Source: Nitrosotalea sp.
GTDB taxonomy: Archaea > Thermoproteota > Nitrososphaeria > Nitrososphaerales > Nitrosopumilaceae
DNA length: 16,717 nucleotides
NCBI GenBank assembly: GCA_023252335.1
Contig: JAJPEA010000028.1
Location: 1 to 16,717, forward strand
Direction of reading: 5' to 3'
Part shown: positions 6,076-13,474 of the stretch, piece by piece
How positions within the stretch are numbered: the first letter of the stretch is position 1
Layout of the letters: every line of letters starts with the position of its first letter
Made by a program: the position numbers and the translations under genes
Notes under the pieces: generated by a model
Told to the model about the DNA's origin: nothing
The model's database searches: none
The model's input: only the letters and a program-made list of their open reading frames with translations

Positions 6076-7665
6076 TTACAAGTATTCGGCAATTGAAGAT
6101 GCAATCTTTTTTCTTCCAATGTCAATTATCAGAGGTCCGATCTTTGGGCCTCTGTCTGATGCAAGTATGATTTGGTATAACATCTTGAACAAGTCTTTTG
6201 GCTGCATTCCCTTGTCTTTTGCAATCTGGTAAATAGTATTTTGCAAGTCTGCAGGTTCCTGGTCTGATGATAAAATGTTTACCAGGTGGACAAGTACTTG
6301 GCGTGAAATATCATCTAATTGGATTTCAACCTTTGTTGGAATATCATAATCGTCTGCATAGTTTCCTGCAAGTGTGATTATCTCTTCAATTTCTGGACTT
6401 GATTCTTTTATGGTGCCATATTCGAGCAGTTTTTTTGTAACAAGCGGGATTCTGTTTTCTCGAAATATCTTGCAGAGCTGGATGAGTAATCGATAGTTGA
6501 CATATGGTTTTTGTACTTTGGGAGGATTTAGCAAGTTGACATACTCGTACAGTCCCTTTGATCTTACCACCTTGGTCTCATTGTCTAGTTTTATTTTTCC
6601 AAAATAGATATTCTCAAGCTCGTTGTACTCATCCATCAATGCAGGTATGTCATCAATTCCTACTTCGCGAGCACCTGTAATTCTCTTGTAGAGCAAGAGA
6701 AGAATTGTCTTTGGAGTGCCATATTTGAGCCAGGCCTGTGAGGTCAAAACATTTCCAAGTGACTTTGATATCTTTTTTCCTCCCTTGTCAAGAAACATTT
6801 CATATTTTACATGGGTTGGTGCTGGAAAGTTGAGAATATTTTCAGAGACCCAGTCATTTACCTTGACTGAATCCATGATGTCTTTTCCATATGCTTCAAA
6901 CCTGATATCAAATGCACTCCATCTTGCTGCAAACTCTACCTTCCATGGCAACTTACCCAAGTCTTTTGTAATGTCTGCAATACCCTCATGACCACATCCC
7001 TTTACTGGTTTTGAGCCAATTGTTGTGTCAGAGCATTTGTACTTGATCTTTTTTTCATCAACTAGATACTCGTATGCAATTGCTGTGTACAGTCTTCCAC
7101 AGTTTGCACAGACTGGGAAATATGGCACAACCTCTTGGTATTTTTCCTGACCCACCATCTCGGCAATTTGTTCACCAATTTTTTTGCTATTGATTAAAAT
7201 CGTATGAATTTGATCTTTTAGCAATCCGTTTTTGTAAGTGTCTACACCACGCTGGAACTTGTACTTGATTCCAAGCTTGTCAAGACCATCAAGCAATATG
7301 CTACTCATGTGTAATCCATAAGAATCGTGGCACCCAAATGGGTCTGGAATAAACGAGACTGGTTTTCCGATATGCTCTTTTAGAGATTCTGGCAACCCCT
7401 CTGGAATCTTGCGCAGACCATCGAGGTCATCAGAATATGCAATCAATTCTGATTTGTAGCCAAAGTTTTCAAGTGCCATCTTGACACCATATGCCCTTAC
7501 TGCATCCCCTAGGCTTCCAATGTGTGGTATTCCTGATGCGCCAAGGCCGCTCTCAACTCTGATTAGATCTGTCTTTCTTCCAAGCGCCTTTTCTCTTTGC
7601 AGCAACTCGTCTGCAAGTTTGTCTATCCATGTTCCTCTGCCAATTATCTGCTGTTCTTCTTCCAT
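6076..7665 (-). CDS. lysS: Lysyl-tRNA synthetase, class I
   Basis: A 529-residue cytoplasmic enzyme that charges tRNA-Lys with lysine using ATP. It is the class I form typical of most archaea, unrelated to the class II enzyme of most bacteria. The class I signatures are both present: HIGS at residues 48-51 (HIGH motif) and KISKS at 298-302 (KMSKS motif). A zinc-binding insertion shows C186-x-x-C189 and C211 with C224/H226. The C-terminal part (about 350-529) is helical, as expected for the anticodon-binding region. The start ATG at 7665 shares one base with the elp3 stop codon, so translation of the two is probably coupled. The 62-residue membrane protein follows after 3 bp. Confidence 0.95.
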   Translation of the reverse strand: MEEEQQIIGRGTWIDKLADELLQREKALGRKTDLIRVESGLGASGIPHIGSLGDAVRAYGVKMALENFGYKSELIAYSDDLDGLRKIPEGLPESLKEHIGKPVSFIPDPFGCHDSYGLHMSSILLDGLDKLGIKYKFQRGVDTYKNGLLKDQIHTILINSKKIGEQIAEMVGQEKYQEVVPYFPVCANCGRLYTAIAYEYLVDEKKIKYKCSDTTIGSKPVKGCGHEGIADITKDLGKLPWKVEFAARWSAFDIRFEAYGKDIMDSVKVNDWVSENILNFPAPTHVKYEMFLDKGGKKISKSLGNVLTSQAWLKYGTPKTILLLLYKRITGAREVGIDDIPALMDEYNELENIYFGKIKLDNETKVVRSKGLYEYVNLLNPPKVQKPYVNYRLLIQLCKIFRENRIPLVTKKLLEYGTIKESSPEIEEIITLAGNYADDYDIPTKVEIQLDDISRQVLVHLVNILSSDQEPADLQNTIYQIAKDKGMQPKDLFKMLYQIILASDRGPKIGPLIIDIGRKKIASSIAEYL

Positions 7666-9254
7666 TATTTCAAATCCTTTGACATGTATGGTCCAAGCTG
7701 GGTGTAACCAATCTTTCTATAGTATTCTCTTGTGCCAACTGCGCTTATCACTAACAATCTTTTTGCGTCAAACTCTTCTGATGAAATCTTTTCTGCCTCA
7801 TTCATGAGATTTTTGCCAAGGCCTAGGTGCTGGATACTATCATGCTCCCTTTCTCCAAGCTTTAATGATTTTCCGTAAACGTGGAGTTCTCGAACGATGC
7901 ATGTATCTTCTGTGACCTCGCTTCTATGTGCCATTACACTTGGCTTTCGCAGTCGTAGAAATCCAAATATTTTGTCATTCGAGTCATCATATGACAAAAA
8001 GACCTCATTACCTCCTGAAGAATCATAATTTTCCCTGTGCATCTTGATGTCGTCCATGTTTATTGTTGTACCCTCTGAAAGTCCTGCTTCTCTGCACCTG
8101 ATACATTTGCAAGAGATGTTTTGTTTCTTTAGGTTCTGTTGCACTATCTGTCTTAGGTTTCCAAGCTTTGGTCCTGCAATTATCTGGTCAGACGATATCT
8201 CTCTTTGAACCCTCATTATTCTTGCCCATCTTGGAATTATTTTTTTTATCTCTGTGAGTACTCGGACCATCTCATCATCAGAATAGGGAGTAAAGTTTCC
8301 TTGCTTGTATGTTGCATAAAGGGGAGTGTCTTCTAGAACCAATGTTGGATAAATTTTCAGCATGTCAGGTCTTAGCTCAGGGTCTGAAAACAATTTCTGA
8401 AAATCCTCAATGTCTTGCTCGGGGGTCATGGATGGAAGGCCTGGCATCATATGTGCAACTATCTTGTATCCTGCATCTTTTGATATCTGAAATGACTCTA
8501 TGACATCTTGGTAAGTGTGTCCTCTGTTTACAAGCTCGTATACTTTTTCATGAAGACTCTGCACTCCAATCTCGACTCGTGTTACTCCATAATCTAGCAT
8601 CCAATCCACGTGTTCTTTTTTGCTATAATCTGGCTTGGTCTCTATTGTAAATCCAACATTTCTGAAATTTGCCTTTTCGTTATTCTTCTTGGCAGACTCT
8701 AAATCTTGTGAATCAAATCCGTTTAGTGCATCATAGCATGATTTTATAAAATCAATCTGGTAACTTTTTGGCATGAAAAGAAATGTTCCGCCAACTATGA
8801 CTAGCTCTAGTTTTGTAGAATCATGGCCATATGCAATCAGGTGTTCTAGCTTGTCAAGAATCTGTCTTTTTGGATCATAGCTATTTGCAATTGCATTCTG
8901 TGTGGATGGCTCCCTTCCTGTGTAGCTATTTGGCGAATTGTATTCTATTCCACCAGGGCAGTAACTGCATCTTCCATGTGGACATGCATATGGTTTTGGC
9001 ATCAGTGCAATTACTGCAACACCTGATGCTGTCTTGACAGGCTTTCTTACTAGGGCCTTTTGCAGTTTGATATAATCTTCTCCTGTAACAGATGCAAGTA
9101 TTTCATAATTTCTTGGAATTCTCTCAAGTGCATATTTTATGCAAATTCGTTTGACCTCTTTTTTTACATCCTTGTCAGTAGGACTAGTGATTGCAAGAAG
9201 ACTGGTGCAAATTTCTTTGCATGCATCTTCAAATGTTACTTCAGCTCTTTGCAC
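7665..9254 (-). CDS. elp3: Elp3-type tRNA U34 carboxymethyl-forming radical SAM/acetyltransferase
   Basis: A 529-residue enzyme that uses acetyl-CoA and S-adenosylmethionine to install a carboxymethyl-type group at C5 of the wobble uridine (U34) of certain tRNAs. Archaea have Elp3 without the other Elongator subunits. The radical SAM cluster is C91, C96 and C99 in CPHGRCSYC, the compact CX4CX2C spacing of Elp3. NRGHTYQDV (243-251) and a cysteine group SCKCIRCREAG (381-391) are also family hallmarks. The C-terminal GNAT domain has the acetyl-CoA loop QHLGLG at 475-480 and YYRKIGY at 511-517. The start is GTG 9254, about 26 nt downstream of a TATA-like box. It is the first gene of a four-gene run with lysS. 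Confidence 0.95.
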   Translation of the reverse strand: MQRAEVTFEDACKEICTSLLAITSPTDKDVKKEVKRICIKYALERIPRNYEILASVTGEDYIKLQKALVRKPVKTASGVAVIALMPKPYACPHGRCSYCPGGIEYNSPNSYTGREPSTQNAIANSYDPKRQILDKLEHLIAYGHDSTKLELVIVGGTFLFMPKSYQIDFIKSCYDALNGFDSQDLESAKKNNEKANFRNVGFTIETKPDYSKKEHVDWMLDYGVTRVEIGVQSLHEKVYELVNRGHTYQDVIESFQISKDAGYKIVAHMMPGLPSMTPEQDIEDFQKLFSDPELRPDMLKIYPTLVLEDTPLYATYKQGNFTPYSDDEMVRVLTEIKKIIPRWARIMRVQREISSDQIIAGPKLGNLRQIVQQNLKKQNISCKCIRCREAGLSEGTTINMDDIKMHRENYDSSGGNEVFLSYDDSNDKIFGFLRLRKPSVMAHRSEVTEDTCIVRELHVYGKSLKLGEREHDSIQHLGLGKNLMNEAEKISSEEFDAKRLLVISAVGTREYYRKIGYTQLGPYMSKDLK

Positions 9255-9276
9255 GCCTTGATTGAACTAATTTGGG

Positions 9277-9284
9277 TATTAAAT
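9277..9284 (-). promoter_or_regulatory. TATA-like box of the elp3-lysS operon
   Basis: ATTTAATA on the minus strand is centred about 26 nt upstream of the GTG start of elp3, consistent with a leaderless transcript. It lies in the 41-bp gap after purM, so the elp3 run has its own promoter. Confidence 0.5.
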
Positions 9285-9295
9285 CCTAATCTGGT

Positions 9296-10318
9296 TTATG
9301 CTATCTTTAGCCTGTCAATGTAGACGCCCTTTTTCTCCACAATCTTGCCAATCGGATTGGCTACAAATCCGTGTTTTTTGAATACCTTGCCAATTTTTTC
9401 TGTCTCACTATTTGGTGCAATCAGGCAGAACCCTATTCCCATGTTAAATGTCTTGTACATCTCTTCTCTTTTCACGCCCTGGTCTTGGATTTGCTGGAAT
9501 ATTTGAGGTGCATATGGAATATTATCTAGTAGAAATCCTGTCTTTTTTAGCCTCAAAAGTTTGGTAAATGCGCCACCTGTTATGTGGGCCAAACCATGAA
9601 TATTGCATTCCTTGATTGCCTGCAAAACTGGCTTGACGTATATCTCAGTTGGCACCAAGAGTGCATCACCTAACACTCCGACTCCCTTGATTTTATCTCG
9701 TATGGAATATTTTGAAAACAGTGCCTTGCGTGCAAGTGAGTATCCGTTAGAGTGTAAACCGCTACTGTTTACTCCGATGATCACATCACCTGTTTTTATT
9801 TTATCACCTAGGATCATGTCACTTTTTTTGAGAATTCCTACAACCATTCCTGCCAAGTCAAATGAGAAATTTTTCCCTGCTATTAAATCAGGAAGTATTG
9901 CAGTCTCTCCGCCAACAATTGGCACTTGAGCTTTTTTTGCACCGCTTACCAGTCCTTTAACTATTTGATTAAATATTTTCTGATCATTTCTGTTTGCTGC
10001 AATATAATCTACAAAAGATATTGGAACTGCACCTGTGCATATGATATCGTTTACATTCATTGCAACACAGTCAATTCCAACAGTGTCATATTTTTTCATC
10101 ATCTGTGCAATCATTACCTTTGTTCCTACTCCATCTGTATGGGTTGCAAGCAGTGTACCTCCTGGTATCTCTACAATTCCTGCATAATGGCCAAACCCTG
10201 ACATTGTCTTTGCTTTCTTTTGCACTCTGTGGGTTGATGTAATTAGGTTTCCAATGCTTTGCTGACTCTGCTTTATTTTTTTAATGTCAATACCAGCATC
10301 CTTGTAGGTTATTGTCAA
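9296..10318 (-). CDS. purM: Phosphoribosylformylglycinamidine cyclo-ligase (AIR synthetase)
   Basis: A 340-residue cytoplasmic enzyme catalysing the ATP-dependent ring closure of FGAM to AIR, the fifth step of de novo purine synthesis. The sequence begins TYKDAGIDI, the usual PurM N-terminus. GFGHYAG is at 41-47 and DGVGTK at 62-67 (phosphate/Mg-ATP binding), followed by MNVNDI and then VGGETA. Length matches the family. The start is TTG 10318 rather than an internal ATG because the N-terminal motif would otherwise be lost and a TATA-like box lies about 30 nt upstream. No other purine gene is adjacent. Confidence 0.93.
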   Translation of the reverse strand: MTITYKDAGIDIKKIKQSQQSIGNLITSTHRVQKKAKTMSGFGHYAGIVEIPGGTLLATHTDGVGTKVMIAQMMKKYDTVGIDCVAMNVNDIICTGAVPISFVDYIAANRNDQKIFNQIVKGLVSGAKKAQVPIVGGETAILPDLIAGKNFSFDLAGMVVGILKKSDMILGDKIKTGDVIIGVNSSGLHSNGYSLARKALFSKYSIRDKIKGVGVLGDALLVPTEIYVKPVLQAIKECNIHGLAHITGGAFTKLLRLKKTGFLLDNIPYAPQIFQQIQDQGVKREEMYKTFNMGIGFCLIAPNSETEKIGKVFKKHGFVANPIGKIVEKKGVYIDRLKIA

Positions 10319-10344
10319 CGGATCTTTAATTCAATTTGATTGGA

Positions 10345-10351
10345 ATAAAAG
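10345..10351 (-). promoter_or_regulatory. TATA-like box of purM
   Basis: CTTTTAT on the minus strand is centred about 30 nt upstream of the TTG start of purM. This implies a leader of only a few bases. Confidence 0.45.
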
Positions 10352-10361
10352 AATTATGAAA

Positions 10362-10706
10362 TCAATTGTTTTTCTGCATGAATAGATCAAGCATGACTCT
10401 TCCCTTGTCTGTTATAGAGTATACCATATTTGATCCCCTTGGCTCTTTTTTGATAAAATTGTATGATGTGCACAGGTGCAGATAGTTCAGAAAAGACCTC
10501 TTCATTCGTATGTTTGATTTTACATATAGGTCCGAGAACGTCATTTGGCTGCATCGTAACTGGTAGAGCAACTTTAGGATGGATATAGTGCTAAAATCCC
10601 TTGCCCTTGTCTTTACTGCATCAAGTACCTGTTCGTCTCGTTTTATGATAAAGTCTGCAAAGTGGTCTGCCACCTCAACTGATATGTAGGTCATTCTTGA
10701 CTTCAT
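10362..10706 (-). CDS. Small archaeal winged-helix transcriptional regulator
   Basis: A 114-residue protein. Residues about 38-110 form a winged-helix domain: STISILKLLYQL, a second helix MTFSDLYVKSN, a recognition helix near RMKRSFLNYLHLC, then the wing with PRGSNMVYSITDKGR. This resembles the short archaeal wHTH regulators of the PF14947 type. The first ~37 residues form a helical N-terminal extension. Start choice is ambiguous: ATG 10706 is given, but ATG 10694 (MTYISVEV) is about 26 nt from a TATA-like GGTATAAG. A perfect inverted repeat overlaps the promoter, suggesting autoregulation. It lies 43 bp upstream of purM but purM has its own box. Targets are unknown. Confidence 0.75.
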   Translation of the reverse strand: MKSRMTYISVEVADHFADFIIKRDEQVLDAVKTRARDFSTISILKLLYQLRCSQMTFSDLYVKSNIRMKRSFLNYLHLCTSYNFIKKEPRGSNMVYSITDKGRVMLDLFMQKNN

Positions 10707-10708
10707 GT

Positions 10709-10726
10709 TACGGTACTTATACCGTA
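10709..10726. promoter_or_regulatory. Perfect inverted repeat at the winged-helix gene promoter (operator candidate)
   Basis: TACGGTA-ctta-TACCGTA is a perfect 7-bp inverted repeat with a 4-bp spacer, only 2 bp upstream of the ATG at 10706. It contains one TATA-like element (GGTATAAG, minus strand), and a further TATACC half-site follows at 10728-10733. The position would block RNA polymerase recruitment, so it is a likely binding site of the encoded regulator. Confidence 0.6.
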
Positions 10727-10755
10727 CTATACCTTATTAATTCTAGCTGGGTAGA

Positions 10756-10786
10756 TTTTTTGAGCTTGGCGCTAGCTTTTTTGAAC
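10756..10786. repeat. Direct repeat TTTTTTGA(G/A)C in the divergent intergenic region
   Basis: TTTTTTGAGC at 10756-10765 and TTTTTTGAAC at 10777-10786 are spaced exactly 21 bp apart, close to two helical turns. CTAGCT also occurs twice (10743-10748 and 10772-10777). They lie just upstream of the TATA-like box of the RAM-protein gene, where an activator would bind. Confidence 0.4.
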
Positions 10787-10798
10787 AAATTCCATTTG

Positions 10799-10806
10799 TT
10801 TTTATT
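10799..10806 (+). promoter_or_regulatory. TATA-like box of the second RAM-protein gene
   Basis: The T-rich element TTTTTATT is centred about 26 nt upstream of the ATG at 10828, consistent with a leaderless transcript. Confidence 0.45.
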
Positions 10807-10827
10807 CTAGACTAATACAATTTCTTC

Positions 10828-11061
10828 ATGCACAGCGCATTTGTTTTGATAAATGCAGAACTTGGAAAGGAACTTGATATTGTAAACGAGATAAAAAAAT
10901 TCCCATATGTAAAAGAAGTCTATCCAGTATATGGCGTATATGATGTGTTGATGGTACTCGAGTCTGAATCCATGGAGACATTGAGGGAGACCATAACAAC
11001 ACAGGTAAGAAAATTGAAAGGAATAAAATCAACTCTTACCATGATAATTGTCAAGGACTAG
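10828..11061 (+). CDS. Stand-alone Lrp/AsnC-type RAM domain protein (second copy)
   Basis: A 77-residue RAM-only protein (AFVLINA, YGVYDVLMVLES, final strand STLTMIIVKD) without a DNA-binding domain. It is the paralogue of the protein at 4752-4982, sharing the YDVL-VLES core. The start ATG 10828 matches the position of the paralogue's start and lies about 26 nt from a T-rich TATA-like box. It precedes the cation exchanger gene by 62 bp on the same strand. It could bind a small molecule such as an amino acid and form mixed oligomers with full-length Lrp proteins; this is inference. Confidence 0.82.
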   Translation: MHSAFVLINAELGKELDIVNEIKKFPYVKEVYPVYGVYDVLMVLESESMETLRETITTQVRKLKGIKSTLTMIIVKD

Positions 11062-11123
11062 TGTATCATCTAAAGAAACATCATCGCCACAAATAATAGC
11101 ACTATATCTACCAGGGTGGTTGA

Positions 11124-12128
11124 TTGACAGATAACATTTTGTTTCTGTTTGGCTGGCTGGGCGAGCTTGTATTTGCAAGCTGGCTCTTGTCATCTGGCGC
11201 AGAACATCTTGCAGAACGATGGGGTGGAAGATTTGTTGGAAGGACATTGCTTAGCATTGCAACAACATTGCCTGAGATAGGAATTGTTGTTGCAGCTGCA
11301 AAGGATGGTTCCTATGGTACTGCAATTGGCTCTGCACTTGGAAGCAACTTGTTCATGATGACACTTGGTCTTGCAATAATGTTGATAATTGCAACAACTA
11401 AACTATCAAAGGCTCCGCAAAAATTCATTGATGTAAAAGAATTCAAGCTTGACAAGATCTTTCTTGTAATCACTGCTGTTGTTGGTGCATTATTGTTCAT
11501 TGATGGTTATACTGAACTTGATGGAATAATATTTGCTGGATTGTTTTCTACTTATCTCTTGCTTGCTTTCAGAGAGATGAGAAAAGAAAAGAAACAGATG
11601 TCACTTGGAAAAGACCTACATGACACTTCCAATGTCGAACCAAAAAAGCACTTTGCAAGGGCAATGGTTCTTTTTGTTGCAGGAACTATTGGGATATTTG
11701 TAGGGGCTGTACCATTTGTGCATGCCTTGGAAGGTGTCTCAGTTGACCTTGGAGTCTCTGTGGTAATACTTGCAGTAATTATTAGTCCCATTGCAGGTGA
11801 AATGCCTGAAAAAATATCCATGATACTTTTAGCAAGAAAGGGTGCAAATGGGGCATCTATTGCAGTTGCAAATGTTCTGGGTTCCAAGATTTTGAATAAC
11901 ACGTTACTTCTTTCTGTTGCAATCTTTGCCGCAATGAGTTATCAGGGGTTAACTGTCAAGATTCCAAATACTCCTCTACTTGAAAACCAGATGATACTTG
12001 TCACGGCAATTACCATAATTGCCCTGATTCCAATGTTCAAAAATAAACTTGGCCTAAAATCTGGTGTGATGTTACTTGCCTTGTATGCCGTAGGAATTGG
12101 CATGCAGTTTATCCTGCCTGACCTTTAG
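11124..12128 (+). CDS. Cation/Ca2+ exchanger (CaCA) superfamily membrane protein, divergent
   Basis: A 334-residue integral membrane protein with about ten helices in two inverted halves joined by a charged cytoplasmic loop (about 150-178). The two alpha repeats are recognisable: ATTLPE (E51) with ALGSNLF in the first, and AGEMPE (E229) with VLGSKILN in the second. In typical Na+/Ca2+ exchangers the repeats read GTSLPE and GSNIFN/D. Here the second repeat has G225-E226 where T-S is usual, and the residues four after the GS serine are M78 and N258. The transported ion is therefore uncertain (Ca2+, Na+, H+ or another cation). TTG 11124 directly follows an in-frame stop and is preceded by GGGTGG at 11114-11119. 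The end overlaps the convergent tldE-like gene by 4 bp. Confidence 0.8.
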   Translation: MTDNILFLFGWLGELVFASWLLSSGAEHLAERWGGRFVGRTLLSIATTLPEIGIVVAAAKDGSYGTAIGSALGSNLFMMTLGLAIMLIIATTKLSKAPQKFIDVKEFKLDKIFLVITAVVGALLFIDGYTELDGIIFAGLFSTYLLLAFREMRKEKKQMSLGKDLHDTSNVEPKKHFARAMVLFVAGTIGIFVGAVPFVHALEGVSVDLGVSVVILAVIISPIAGEMPEKISMILLARKGANGASIAVANVLGSKILNNTLLLSVAIFAAMSYQGLTVKIPNTPLLENQMILVTAITIIALIPMFKNKLGLKSGVMLLALYAVGIGMQFILPDL

Positions 12129-13474
12129 AGTGGAGACACCTGGATAGAGTCTGCCCTAACAGTGGGTGTTATGGCAGGAATCGAGCCCCACTGGAGAATA
12201 TTTTTTGAATCGTTTCCAATTGCTGAAATGTTTTGTAGTAACGTCTTGAGGTTGTGGACTATTCTGACAGACTTGGCAGGACTTGCTATTCCATTTTCAA
12301 TTATTTTTATTCCGCTTCGTGCAGTGCAGGAAAAATCTCCTTGTTCAGGATTTACTGGATATGTGTACCAAAGCCTTCCAACTAGGATGCCTTTTTTTGT
12401 ATTTTTTACGATTTCATCTTTTGCAAAATCTCCTTTCATCACTTTGATGTTGTGAGTTAGTGGGACAGGTAACGGCATGGCTTGTCTTCCCATTGGAGAG
12501 CCAGGCCTTGAAGCATTTCCACTGGAAATTTTTCCATTCTTGAATGCCTCAAAAGAATCTGAATAAAGTCCTGAGAGAACGCCTGATTTTATGAAAAACT
12601 GGGGTACAGTTGGTGTTCCCTCATCGTCAAATGACTTGCTGCCAATTCCATCTGGGCTGTGGGGATCGTCTGATAAGGTAAAGTTTTCATTTGAGATCTT
12701 GTCTCCTAGCTTGTCTGAAAAACAACTTCGTTTCTCAGAATATGTCTTTAGGCCAAAGTTTGCAGAAAAGACAAATGCCAAAAGTTCCCCAAATGCATAC
12801 GGCTCGAAAATAATATCATACGAATCTTGTTCAATTTTTTTTGGATTAATTGATCCTATACACATTTCACGCGAATCTGTGCCAACTGTATTTGCAGAAA
12901 AACTATCCAATGTTCTTGTACACGATGCACCAATGCCACTGACAGGAAGACCTCCTGTTTGGGAATCTGTATTGATTGTTCCAGATATGAATGTGGCATC
13001 ATCTGTACAATCAACTCCGTTTGTGTTCATTACATGATATTTTTCTGAGACAATATTTAGCGAGCCTGATATTCTGATTATGTCCTTGTGATATGAAGCA
13101 TTTATCATTTCGTTTGCCATGTCTGCCGCACCAGATCCTGTCATGTCTGCTAGCCTTGGGTCGTATGTTTTTCCTACTTGGGAGAACCTTGATGGAAATG
13201 GCAATGTCTTCCAAAAGTTCTTTGGTTTTGTAAATTCTCTAGTCTCTAAAATCCTCTCCAAGAAATTTTTTTCATCACCTGATGATCTACCGGAGATTAT
13301 TCTTTTTTTATCAATAATGCGTACTGCAACAGAATTTTCTTGGTTTTGTTTTACCTCTGCAATCTCTGAATCTGTTATTCTTACTGTTGTGATCTTTTTT
13401 TGTATTGATACTATTTCACATTCGTCTAGGTCAAGTGTCCTTGACTTTGCAAGTATGTCATCACAATATGACAA
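12125..13474 (-). CDS. TldE/PmbA-like protein (TldD/PmbA family, inactive-subunit type)
   Basis: A 449-residue member of the TldD/PmbA family. In bacteria TldD and TldE form a heterodimeric metalloprotease that trims unfolded or modified peptides; TldD carries HExxxH and TldE does not. Here the corresponding segment reads FGELLAFVFSANF with no HExxxH, so this is the TldE-like subunit. The C-terminal signature is clear: NPEQGDFS at about 375-382, then SGIKIIENG and the closing strand with RADSIQVS. No TldD gene is in the window. TTG 13474 immediately follows the cofH stop codon with no gap, and no earlier start exists. Its place as third gene of the cofG-cofH operon is notable. Large plus-strand frames opposite it are shadows. 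Confidence 0.83.
   Translation of the reverse strand: MSYCDDILAKSRTLDLDECEIVSIQKKITTVRITDSEIAEVKQNQENSVAVRIIDKKRIISGRSSGDEKNFLERILETREFTKPKNFWKTLPFPSRFSQVGKTYDPRLADMTGSGAADMANEMINASYHKDIIRISGSLNIVSEKYHVMNTNGVDCTDDATFISGTINTDSQTGGLPVSGIGASCTRTLDSFSANTVGTDSREMCIGSINPKKIEQDSYDIIFEPYAFGELLAFVFSANFGLKTYSEKRSCFSDKLGDKISNENFTLSDDPHSPDGIGSKSFDDEGTPTVPQFFIKSGVLSGLYSDSFEAFKNGKISSGNASRPGSPMGRQAMPLPVPLTHNIKVMKGDFAKDEIVKNTKKGILVGRLWYTYPVNPEQGDFSCTARSGIKIIENGIASPAKSVRIVHNLKTLLQNISAIGNDSKNILQWGSIPAITPTVRADSIQVSPL

Noticed and set aside
10332..10368. Imperfect inverted repeat (CAATTTGATT ... AATCAATTG) around the purM TATA box
   Set aside because: One-base mismatch in arm length, very A/T-rich and a long spacer; such repeats arise easily by chance here.
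10763..10782. AGCT...AGCT followed by T6 as a plus-strand terminator
   Set aside because: No plus-strand gene ends upstream of it, and the stem is only four base pairs; it is better explained as part of the divergent promoter region.
12591..13037. 148-residue plus-strand frame opposite the TldE-like gene
   Set aside because: It lies wholly antisense to a well-supported family gene and shows no domain or start signal.
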